A DNA stretch of 36,008 nt. It comes from Candidatus Gastranaerophilales bacterium. Lineage in GTDB: Bacteria; Cyanobacteriota; Vampirovibrionia; Gastranaerophilales; Gastranaerophilaceae. The DNA lies in contig CANQLG010000017.1 in assembly GCA_947624645.1 (NCBI GenBank), forward strand, positions 1 to 36,008, in the 5' to 3' direction. Every line of letters begins with the position of its first letter. The stretch's first letter is position 1. The notes under the pieces were generated by a model. The model ran no database searches. It was not told where the DNA came from and saw nothing but the letters and a program-made list of their open reading frames with translations. A program made the position numbers and the translations under genes. This document shows, one piece after another, positions 24,310 through 31,836 of this stretch.

Positions 24310-24747
24310 ATGAGTAATGAAAAAATTATTATAGCTTCTGATCATGCTGGGTTTGTTCTAAAAAATAAAATTTATGATTTTTTAACACAATCAGGATACA
24401 GTGTATTTGATTTTGGTGTAAATGATACTAAACCTGTTGATTATCCTATTATTGCAAAACAAGCTGCTTTAAAAGTTGCTTCTAAAGAATTTGACAGGGG
24501 AATTTTAATCTGCGGAAGCGGTGTAGGTATGTGTATTTGTGCGAATAAAATTAACGGTATAAGAGCTGTTGTTTGTTCCGATACGACTACCGCTAAATTT
24601 TCAAGACTGCATAATGATACTAATATTCTGTGTTTTGGTGAACGTATTATCGGTGAATATTTAGCTAAAGACATCTGCAATATTTGGCTTAATACCGATT
24701 TTGAAGCTGAAAGACACTTAAAAAGAGTTAATCTTATTGAGAATTAG
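24310..24747 (+). CDS. rpiB: Ribose-5-phosphate isomerase B
   Basis: RpiB interconverts ribose 5-phosphate and ribulose 5-phosphate in the pentose phosphate pathway. The 145-residue protein has all key elements: IIIASDHAGF at the start (D11, H12), C68 in ILICGSGVGM, ANKINGIRAVVCSD, and SRLHNDTNILCFGERIIG (H101 region). Length is normal for the family. GGGG lies just before the ATG. The 3' end overlaps the convergent REC-STAS gene by 14 bases. Confidence 0.95.
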   Translation: MSNEKIIIASDHAGFVLKNKIYDFLTQSGYSVFDFGVNDTKPVDYPIIAKQAALKVASKEFDRGILICGSGVGMCICANKINGIRAVVCSDTTTAKFSRLHNDTNILCFGERIIGEYLAKDICNIWLNTDFEAERHLKRVNLIEN

Positions 24748-25642
24748 AATCAAGTTTATCTATTATACTAACTGCATCTTCTACCGAGCTTGTGTATATT
24801 ATTGCTTCTTCCAAATATGCATAAGAAAGCGATTCTTTTATTGTTTCCGATGGGTTTATCAGTACAAATTTCCCGCCATTTTCTGCACAAGCTCTATATA
24901 TATCTGCAAATATTGATACATTATCCGAATCAAATGATGTTATTTCCTTCAAATCAAATATAACGTGTTTTATACCCGTATACATTGAAGCATTGACATT
25001 TTTTCTTAATGCATCATATACCTTTTCATCATTAAATCTCTTTATCAAATATGCTACGATATTATTATTAATTACATATCTGGTATATGAAACATTTTTA
25101 TCATCCTGGAATGTAGTACTCAGATATTTTAACAACTTAGAATGCCAATCTTTATCTTTTTTTATATAGAAATCAACTCCTGCTTCATAACATCTATCGA
25201 TTAAAGAAGTATCATCCGTTCCTGAAATTACAACTATATTACAATATTCATCAGATTCGTTTCTTTTCTTTACTGCTTCTTCTATTATTTCCATTCCGTC
25301 AGAACTGTCAGGCATAAATAAATCTATTATTATGCAATCAAAATGAATTTTATGTAAATCCGATACCGCTTCTTGTTTATTTCTTGCAATAGTCGGAGTT
25401 ATTCCTATTCGCTTTAATACCGTACTTAATTGATATATAGATAATTCTAAATCATCAGCTATTAATATTTTTTTATTTTCCAAGGAATCTACTTTTAATT
25501 CTGTTGAAAATGCATATATTTTACGTTCAATTTCTATTAATGCGGCCGTTATATCTTCCGAGCTTATTTGTCCGTTTCTCAGTTTATATTGCATTGAGGC
25601 AAGCTCAAATATTTTATTTATTTGTTCATTTGTTAAATTCAT
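24734..25642 (-). CDS. REC-STAS fusion regulator
   Basis: A 302-residue protein with a receiver domain and an anti-anti-sigma-like STAS domain. After a helical N-terminus (1-50), the receiver domain (about 57-175) shows D63-D64 in LIADDLELS, phosphorylation site D107 in IIIDLFMPDSSDGME, S140 and K161/K162. Residues of about 195-298 look like STAS: KHVIFDLKEITSFDSDNVSI (family reads vilDls.v.fiDSsGl) and GGKFVLINPSETIKESL. S239 is in the place of the phosphorylated serine of SpoIIAA-type proteins. It is probably the phosphorelay input of a partner-switching system; no kinase or sigma factor is nearby. Confidence 0.8.
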   Translation of the reverse strand: MNLTNEQINKIFELASMQYKLRNGQISSEDITAALIEIERKIYAFSTELKVDSLENKKILIADDLELSIYQLSTVLKRIGITPTIARNKQEAVSDLHKIHFDCIIIDLFMPDSSDGMEIIEEAVKKRNESDEYCNIVVISGTDDTSLIDRCYEAGVDFYIKKDKDWHSKLLKYLSTTFQDDKNVSYTRYVINNNIVAYLIKRFNDEKVYDALRKNVNASMYTGIKHVIFDLKEITSFDSDNVSIFADIYRACAENGGKFVLINPSETIKESLSYAYLEEAIIYTSSVEDAVSIIDKLDSNSQ

Positions 25643-25814
25643 ATTACCATCTTTTCGTAGTTAGTATAATAACAAAGTTCTTTGATATTTTCAATAATAA
25701 ATTTATATAATATAATTTAGTTAAGGTTTGTTTCATTAAAAATTGAAAATTTATTAATTTATAATGACAAAAAATATATTTTAATGTTTTAATGTACATG
25801 TCGACCTTTTTAGT

Positions 25815-25820
25815 TATACT
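25815..25820 (+). promoter_or_regulatory. Putative -10 box in the 25643-25838 divergent gap
   Basis: TATACT lies 18 bases before the ATG at 25839. It is inside GTTATACTAAC, whose outer GTTA/TAAC are inverted repeats. A similar GTTA...TAAC element with TATACT reading the other way lies at 25658-25671, before the REC-STAS gene. No clear -35 is seen for either. Confidence 0.35.
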
Positions 25821-25838
25821 AACCGTTGAAAGTTAAAA

Positions 25839-27002
25839 ATGAGAAATAATATTATTTTAAAAGTCTTTGTATTTGTATTTGTTATTATTTTAGCAGCGTT
25901 GAAGTCATTTGCTGATTCGGCAGATTTAAATGTTCTTTCCAAAATATATGTTGAAAAAACCGATAAAAATATCTACGGCATTAATATATTTTTTAATTCA
26001 AAATATAATAACAGTGCTTTTGTTCAGAAAAAAGATACAGGTTCTTACTATGTTTTTATTCCCGATACTGCTATGGATAAAAAAAGCACTTCAGTTATTT
26101 ATAAATACGGAAGAGATAAATCTAATATAAAAATTAATGTTGAAGAAAAGCCATTTTACAAGGATGACATTAAATCTTCTTATATCAGACTCACCGTTGA
26201 TGTAGCTCCCGAATATTCCATAAAGATATTATCAAATACTATGGATAAATATTCTCAAGTTTCATCTAAGCCTTTCTTTAATACTGTTAATATTATTGCC
26301 ATATTGTTGTTGATATGCGGATTTTTACTTATTTTAAAAGTTTTAAAAATGGCAAATATTAAATTAATCACAAACAGCTATACAGCTTTCCCTGCCGGTT
26401 ATATAAATTATGAAAACAATAATTCGGTTACAATTCCAAAAAATGCAGGCAAATTAAATTTATTGAGTTATTTCAATATGAAAAAAAATATAAAATCTTC
26501 AGAAAATCAGGATTTTAGTTGTTTTGATATTCCTATTACTTCAGATGACAATAAATCTTATGCCGATTATAAATCAGTTTTAAGTAATACTTCAAAATCC
26601 ATGAAAACAAAAGCTTTTAATATAAATCAAACTAACCCTGTTATTGCTAAACCATATGCAGATGAGTCTTCAGAACTTGAATTGCCCATTGTTGATGATA
26701 TTGTTCAAGAAAAGCAGGAAGAACCAAAACAAACTCAACCAGAATTGCTTTCTACCTTAAGGCTTGCTCCAAATAAAGGGTTTTATTTGACTACAATAGA
26801 AGATAATGCGTTTGGTTTATTCGGATTTGTTAATGACAATATTTACTTACTTAAAAAATTTAACGATTTATCTCAAATAAATCTTCAAGCCAGATTTTAC
26901 GACAGAAACTTTGATAAAGATGTTTACATTGTAAGAATGGATTCTTATAAAGCCATGGTTGAAGTATCTGATTCCGGCATGCAAGAATTAGCAGTATTAT
27001 AA
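25839..27002 (+). CDS. Membrane-anchored protein of unknown function
   Basis: I do not recognise this 387-residue protein. It begins with a signal peptide or anchor (residues 7-24) followed by a beta-rich region of about 120 residues (AMIN-like in size and style, but not identified), a second membrane helix near 148-170 (VNIIAILLLICGFLLILKV), and a cytoplasmic, partly disordered C-terminal half with a conserved-looking end (FYLTTIEDNAFGLFGFVND). It is the first of three genes (7 bases, then one-base overlap), so it is likely to work with the solute-binding protein and permease behind it. Confidence 0.65.
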   Translation: MRNNIILKVFVFVFVIILAALKSFADSADLNVLSKIYVEKTDKNIYGINIFFNSKYNNSAFVQKKDTGSYYVFIPDTAMDKKSTSVIYKYGRDKSNIKINVEEKPFYKDDIKSSYIRLTVDVAPEYSIKILSNTMDKYSQVSSKPFFNTVNIIAILLLICGFLLILKVLKMANIKLITNSYTAFPAGYINYENNNSVTIPKNAGKLNLLSYFNMKKNIKSSENQDFSCFDIPITSDDNKSYADYKSVLSNTSKSMKTKAFNINQTNPVIAKPYADESSELELPIVDDIVQEKQEEPKQTQPELLSTLRLAPNKGFYLTTIEDNAFGLFGFVNDNIYLLKKFNDLSQINLQARFYDRNFDKDVYIVRMDSYKAMVEVSDSGMQELAVL

Positions 27003-27009
27003 TTTATGT

Positions 27010-28224
27010 ATGAAAAAACTATTTTTTGTAATACTCATAATTATATTTTTGGTATTAATTTTAAAACCGTTTAATTACAACAAGAATAATATTTTACGTT
27101 TCTCTTCTTGGGGTTCAGAAAGTGAAGTTTCGGTTTTAAGAGATGTTATTAAAAAATTTGAACATGATAATCCCGATATTAAAGTGGAATTTATTCATAT
27201 TCCGCAGAATTATTTTCAAAAAATTCATTTATTGTTTGCTTCAGGTTTAGAGCCGGATGTGATTTTTATTAATAATCAGTATATTCAAATGTATATAGAT
27301 GCGGGACTTCTTGAGGATTTAAGCCAATATTTTAACATTGATGATTTTTTACCGGAATCAATAAAAATTTTTTCACAAGATAATAAGTTATATGCTATCC
27401 CCAGAGATATTTCTAATCTCGTTTTATATTGTAACAAAGATATTTTTAAACAAAAAAAAATAAAATTACCGGATAATTTAAAAAACATAAATGAATTAAA
27501 AGAACTTGCTTTAAAATTAACGGACAATAAACATTGGGGGATAAATTATGAGCCGGAGCCTTTATTTTGGTTGTATTATCTTGCATCAAATTCAACAGGA
27601 GCCATTTCTGACGATAAAAATTCAATAATTATAAATAATGAAAAAAGTATCAATACATTAAATTTGTATAGAGATTTTTTATATAAATATAAAATAGCCC
27701 CGACAAAATCACAAATCGGCTCTAAAACTACCGCACAAATGTTTATAAACGGGGAACTTGCCATGTATTTGGGCGGCAGATGGATGGTTCCTAAATTCAG
27801 GCAAAGTATTGATTTTGATTGGGATATTATTCAATTTCCTGTTATGGGAAATGCAAAATTATATTTTGATGCTTCAGGCTGGGCAATTGCGAAAAATTCT
27901 AAAAATAAAACTAATGCCGTTAAATTTATCAAATATTTATCCTCTAAATCAACTATTGATGAATTTACAAAAAGCGGGCTTATTATTCCTGCAAGAGCAG
28001 ATTCTTTTTATGATTCCATATTTTTAGATTCAAGTAAAAAGCCATACAACACAAATGTATACATAAAAATGCTTAAAATAACAAAACCCACTCCCGTTAA
28101 TAAAAATTATCCTATTATTAATGATATACTAAAAGAAAAATCACAAAATATTTTTGATTCAAATCAAGATGCTAAAGATGTTTTTGATGATAAAACAATA
28201 AAAAAGCTTGAAAGTCTTTTATAA
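27010..28224 (+). CDS. Extracellular solute-binding protein, family 1 (sugar-type)
   Basis: A 404-residue periplasmic-binding-protein fold of the MalE/UgpB type. An N-terminal hydrophobic segment (about 4-20) lacks a lipobox cysteine, so it is probably a membrane anchor or cleaved signal. The mature part begins ILRFSSWGSESEVSVLRDVI and continues KKFEHDNPDIKVEFIHIP and FASGLEPDVIFINNQYI, all typical of the sugar-binding group; later LAMYLGGRWMVPKF and ASGWAIAKNSKNKTNAVKFI are also typical. No ABC permease or ATPase is next to it; the next gene is a purine-type NCS2 permease sharing the TAATG junction. The ligand is unknown. Confidence 0.85.
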   Translation: MKKLFFVILIIIFLVLILKPFNYNKNNILRFSSWGSESEVSVLRDVIKKFEHDNPDIKVEFIHIPQNYFQKIHLLFASGLEPDVIFINNQYIQMYIDAGLLEDLSQYFNIDDFLPESIKIFSQDNKLYAIPRDISNLVLYCNKDIFKQKKIKLPDNLKNINELKELALKLTDNKHWGINYEPEPLFWLYYLASNSTGAISDDKNSIIINNEKSINTLNLYRDFLYKYKIAPTKSQIGSKTTAQMFINGELAMYLGGRWMVPKFRQSIDFDWDIIQFPVMGNAKLYFDASGWAIAKNSKNKTNAVKFIKYLSSKSTIDEFTKSGLIIPARADSFYDSIFLDSSKKPYNTNVYIKMLKITKPTPVNKNYPIINDILKEKSQNIFDSNQDAKDVFDDKTIKKLESLL

Positions 28225-29501
28225 TGGATATCTTTAAACTAAAAGAAAACAACACAAATATTAAAACTGAAATTATGGCAGGATTAACGACATTTTTCAC
28301 AATGTCATATTTATTTGTAATAAGTCCTCAATTACTTGCCGGAGCAGGGTTAGATTTAGCTTCTTCCATTACCGTTACTGCTTTAATAACATTTATCGGC
28401 AGTATATTATTGGCATTTATTGCTAATAAGCCATATGCCATCGCTCCTTTTTTAGGAGAAACTGCCTTCATCTCTTATACTGTTGTAGGTACCATGGGAT
28501 TTTCAATAAAAAGTGCATTTGCGGCAATACTAATTTGCGGTATTGCGCTTTTATTAATGACTGTTTTAAATTTCAGAACCTATCTTATCAACATGATAAG
28601 TGAAAATATTAAAATTTCTTTTTGCTGTGGTTTAGGATTATTCTTTATTTTCATTGCACTGAGAGATATCGGCATTATTAAATTCACCCCGGCTTCAATA
28701 CCGCTTCAAATTGGTAATCTTACCTCATTACCCGTATTATTGGGACTTTTTTGTTTCATTTTAATAGTTGTACTGGCAAAAAGAAATGTTAAATCCGCTG
28801 TTATCATATCAATTTTGGCTACAACGATATTAGGAATTATATTTAAAGATATCAGCATGCCAGATAAAATAATTTCTATGCCTTCAAGTATAGTATCTTC
28901 TATTGGGCAGACGGATTTCTCTCTTTTATTTAATAAGCAATTTCTTCCTTTGTTATTTGTGATATTTATACTTGTCAACATTGATACGTCAGGAGCAATA
29001 ATTGCCCTGTCTTATGCTTCAGGAAATTCTGCTAATGACAAAAAATCAATGATTTCAGACTCAATATCAGTAATATTGGCACCTATATTAGGTACAACAA
29101 CACCCGGTACTTATATTGATTCAATGACCGGAATATCAGCCGGAGGAAAAACAGGTTTAACTGCTGTTACTGTCGGAGTACTTTTTTTATTCGGTTTACT
29201 ATTTACTCCAGTTATAATGATAATTCCGCCTTATGCATATGCACCTGCCCTCTTATACGTCGGTATTCTTATGTGTTCCATGATTGTTAAACTGGATTTT
29301 AATGACATTTCAGAATATGCACCTGCTCTTTTTACAATTGCTGTTATGATTTTCTCTTACAATATAGGGGCGGGGATTATATCTGCATTTATTGTTTATC
29401 CTCTTATTCAATTGCTTTCGGGTAATAAGCACAAAACAAACATAATATCTTGGATTATGTTTGTTATATCTGTGTTATTTTTTATAATTTATCCGTATTA
29501 A
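28224..29501 (+). CDS. NCS2-family permease, AzgA/PbuG-like
   Basis: A 425-residue integral membrane protein with about 12-14 helices, similar to proton-coupled guanine/hypoxanthine permeases. Recognisable parts are KTEIMAGLTTFFTMSYLFVI at the start, ANKPYAIAPFLGETAF (the usual APGMGLNAFF motif reads APFLGETAF here) and TTTPGTYIDSMTGISAGGKT, followed by GLTAV and FTPVIMIIPPYAYAPALLYV. The change in the substrate-site motif makes the exact ligand uncertain. Its ATG overlaps the preceding stop by one base (TAATG), implying coupled translation with the solute-binding protein. No purine riboswitch is seen. Confidence 0.88.
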   Translation: MDIFKLKENNTNIKTEIMAGLTTFFTMSYLFVISPQLLAGAGLDLASSITVTALITFIGSILLAFIANKPYAIAPFLGETAFISYTVVGTMGFSIKSAFAAILICGIALLLMTVLNFRTYLINMISENIKISFCCGLGLFFIFIALRDIGIIKFTPASIPLQIGNLTSLPVLLGLFCFILIVVLAKRNVKSAVIISILATTILGIIFKDISMPDKIISMPSSIVSSIGQTDFSLLFNKQFLPLLFVIFILVNIDTSGAIIALSYASGNSANDKKSMISDSISVILAPILGTTTPGTYIDSMTGISAGGKTGLTAVTVGVLFLFGLLFTPVIMIIPPYAYAPALLYVGILMCSMIVKLDFNDISEYAPALFTIAVMIFSYNIGAGIISAFIVYPLIQLLSGNKHKTNIISWIMFVISVLFFIIYPY

Positions 29502-29566
29502 ATATTTAAAAGCATCATTGTATTAAATTTTTTACGTCTGTATATAAAATTAAGTAACTTTGCCAT
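29498..29566 (-). CDS. Possible 22-residue peptide gene
   Basis: A short frame starts at ATG 29566 with a GAGAGG six bases upstream, as good as the sites of real genes here, and encodes MAKLLNFIYRRKKFNTMM plus four residues, ending at a TAA that overlaps the NCS2 permease stop. The product is small, basic and amphipathic. Without conservation data it may be chance. Confidence 0.25.
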   Translation of the reverse strand: MAKLLNFIYRRKKFNTMMLLNI

Positions 29567-29664
29567 GTTGTACCTCTCTTATATATATAAAATATATATG
29601 AGTAAAAATATTGACTTAATGTAAACTAATATTAAAAAAATCATAATTTATACAATTAAAAATG

Positions 29665-29670
29665 TATAAT
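29665..29670 (+). promoter_or_regulatory. -10 box upstream of the secreted-protein gene
   Basis: A perfect TATAAT lies 21 bases before the ATG at 29692, and the ribosome-binding site AGAGGAG follows it. No clear -35 hexamer is seen 17 bases away. The rest of 29502-29664 is AT-rich with a TATATATATAAAATATATAT palindrome near 29580-29600. Confidence 0.45.
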
Positions 29671-29691
29671 AATTGAAAGAGGAGTTGATAT

Positions 29692-30276
29692 ATGAAAAGA
29701 TTATTGGTGTTGGTTTTATGTTTATTAATATTACCTGTATTTGCTTTTGCGGAGATAATACCGCATAAAATTTTTGCAGCCGTCCAAGAAGACATTGATT
29801 ATAAGTCAATAAAAAAAGGTGATGTAATTAAAGTCATATCAATAGAAAATTATAAAATTGGAGATAATATTATAATATCTGAAGGTGATATTTTAAATAT
29901 TAAAATAAAAGATTATGTAAAACCCAAAAGAGGCAAAATGGACGGATATTATAAAGTTGAATATCTGGCGGATAACATTGCCGACAACAATGGAACAATG
30001 AGGATATCAAATCCAAAAGATATGGAAAGTATAGTAAAATCGGCAGGAATTACTGTAACTGGTCATATATTAAAAGTACCGGGTTTTTCTCAGGCTGTTG
30101 CTGTTTCTAAAGGGCTTATAAAACCTAATGAAAATATGTCTCGAATTGCCTCCGCCGGCAAAAATCTTTATCAAAGCACTCCTCTTACATATATTGAAAA
30201 GGGCAAAAATTTTGAAATAGAAAAAGACGGAATCATTGTTTTAAAACTCAAATTTAAAGATGATAATCAAGAGTAA
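29692..30276 (+). CDS. Secreted protein of unknown function
   Basis: A 194-residue protein with a clear Sec signal peptide (MKRLLVLVLCLLILPVFAFA, cleavage likely after AFA at 20). The mature part is beta-rich (KKGDVIKVISIENYKIGDNI, EGDILNIKIKDYVKP) with a VTGHILKVPGFSQAVAVSKG segment in the middle. No catalytic motif is seen. AGAGGAG precedes the ATG. Only three bases separate it from the following membrane protein gene, so they form one transcript. Confidence 0.7.
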   Translation: MKRLLVLVLCLLILPVFAFAEIIPHKIFAAVQEDIDYKSIKKGDVIKVISIENYKIGDNIIISEGDILNIKIKDYVKPKRGKMDGYYKVEYLADNIADNNGTMRISNPKDMESIVKSAGITVTGHILKVPGFSQAVAVSKGLIKPNENMSRIASAGKNLYQSTPLTYIEKGKNFEIEKDGIIVLKLKFKDDNQE

Positions 30277-30279
30277 TTA

Positions 30280-31812
30280 ATGCGAAAAATATTATTTATT
30301 GCCTTTTTATTTATATTTTGTATAGGAACGTGTTGTTTAAACAATTATCCTGATTATGATTTATGGGCAAGACTAATTGCCGGTGCACATGTTATCGAAA
30401 CTCACAGTATCTTGAAAACAGATTTCTTATCTTATACTCCTACACATATTTGGTATGACCATGAATGGGGAGCAAGCACAATATTTTATTTTGTATTTAA
30501 ATATTTTGGGGCGCAGGGTTTAATGATATTAAAGGGGTTACTTTGTGCATTTACATTATTTTTCTGTTATAAAACAATAGAAATTAGAAAGCCCCAATCT
30601 ACGATTCCTTATAATATCTTATATTTTGTATTAATGTTTTTAGCGGTATTAAAGTCATTAGGTCCGCTTATAAGATGTCTTTTATTTACTTGTTTATTCT
30701 TTTCCATATTTATATATATACTTGAACTTTCACGAAACGGAAGAAAAAAACCACTTATACTTTTACCTTTTATAATGATTTTATGGAGCAATATTCATGG
30801 CGGATGTATTTCAGGATTAGGTATTATTGGTGTATATTGTTTAGGAGAATTTCTCAATAAAAAATCCTATAAAGAATATTTAATATCCTTTTTTACCTGT
30901 TGTGCAGCTTTATTTATTAATCCGTACGGGATAGGTTATGTTAAATTCTTATTCAGCGCTGCCACTTTGAACAGAAATTATATTGCAGAATGGGCTAGTC
31001 CTTTTTCTCACAAATTCTTTTATCAATATTTAAAATTTAAATTATATCTTGTTATAATGCTGCTGACTGAAATTATTTATCTGATAAAAAATAAAGTTAA
31101 TTATGAAAAACTTGATAAAACAAAATTCCTTATTATAATTCTTATGACATACTTATCCGTAACCCATGTAAGGCATCAATCATTCTTTATATTTACGGTA
31201 GGAACTTTTTTATACGATGAATTTTATTCGCTTTTTAATAAACTTATTGCAAAGATTAAAATACCCGAATCTCTTATACTTTTAAAGGAAATAACCGTAT
31301 ATTTTATACTTTTTATTGTATCTTTTCCTTATTTAATATCTCAAAATAAAGAAGTAAGAATAACTGAAACCGAATATCCCCGCTATGCAATAGAATTTGT
31401 AAAAATAAATAATATTAAAGGGAATCTGTTTATAAATTTTGATTGGGGAAGCTATGCAGCATATAAACTATATCCGAATAATTTAATAGTAATGGACGGC
31501 AGATATGAAGAAGTATATGACCCTAAATTGCTATTACAATTAAAAGATTTCCACCTTTTAAAAAATGATTGGTACAAGATAATAAGAGATTACAAAACCG
31601 ATGTTATGATTCTTGAAAAGAAGTACCCTGTATATAATAAAATAAAAGAGCATCCTGACTGGGCATTGGTATTTGAAAATAATCTTTCCGGAGTGTTTGT
31701 TCCTATCAACAACTTTAAAGATTATTATTTATATCCTCCGGTAAGTAATGATTATTATAATAATAACTTGTTTCAAACAGATATAAAGTTTAAGAAAAAC
31801 AAAAGAGACTAA
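30280..31812 (+). CDS. GT-C-like polytopic membrane protein
   Basis: A 510-residue protein with about ten membrane helices and a soluble C-terminal part (about 375-510). The first loop has DYDLWARLIAGAHVIE at 25-40 and, after a proposed turn, YTPTHIWYDHEWGA, a pattern seen in bacterial membrane glycosyltransferase-like proteins (acidic residues of the first loop, then HEWG). The C-terminal INFDWGSYAAYKLYPN and VMDGRYEEVYDP segments are also common in that group. It may transfer a sugar from a lipid-linked donor on the outer face; the acceptor is unknown. A perfect palindromic terminator overlaps its stop. Confidence 0.75.
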   Translation: MRKILFIAFLFIFCIGTCCLNNYPDYDLWARLIAGAHVIETHSILKTDFLSYTPTHIWYDHEWGASTIFYFVFKYFGAQGLMILKGLLCAFTLFFCYKTIEIRKPQSTIPYNILYFVLMFLAVLKSLGPLIRCLLFTCLFFSIFIYILELSRNGRKKPLILLPFIMILWSNIHGGCISGLGIIGVYCLGEFLNKKSYKEYLISFFTCCAALFINPYGIGYVKFLFSAATLNRNYIAEWASPFSHKFFYQYLKFKLYLVIMLLTEIIYLIKNKVNYEKLDKTKFLIIILMTYLSVTHVRHQSFFIFTVGTFLYDEFYSLFNKLIAKIKIPESLILLKEITVYFILFIVSFPYLISQNKEVRITETEYPRYAIEFVKINNIKGNLFINFDWGSYAAYKLYPNNLIVMDGRYEEVYDPKLLLQLKDFHLLKNDWYKIIRDYKTDVMILEKKYPVYNKIKEHPDWALVFENNLSGVFVPINNFKDYYLYPPVSNDYYNNNLFQTDIKFKKNKRD

Positions 31813-31824
31813 TTAGTCTCTTTT
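31801..31824. terminator. Bidirectional palindromic terminator
   Basis: AAAAGAGACTAA/TTAGTCTCTTTT is a perfect 24-base palindrome. It overlaps the stop of the GT-C-like gene (31810-31812) and lies 13 bases before the end of the convergent EF-hand gene, so it serves both. Confidence 0.85.
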
Positions 31825-31836
31825 GTTTATTTTTTC

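Noticed and set aside
28080-28224. Purine riboswitch before the NCS2 permease
   Set aside because: The permease start overlaps the previous stop, leaving no leader, and no purine-riboswitch-like sequence was recognised before the operon.
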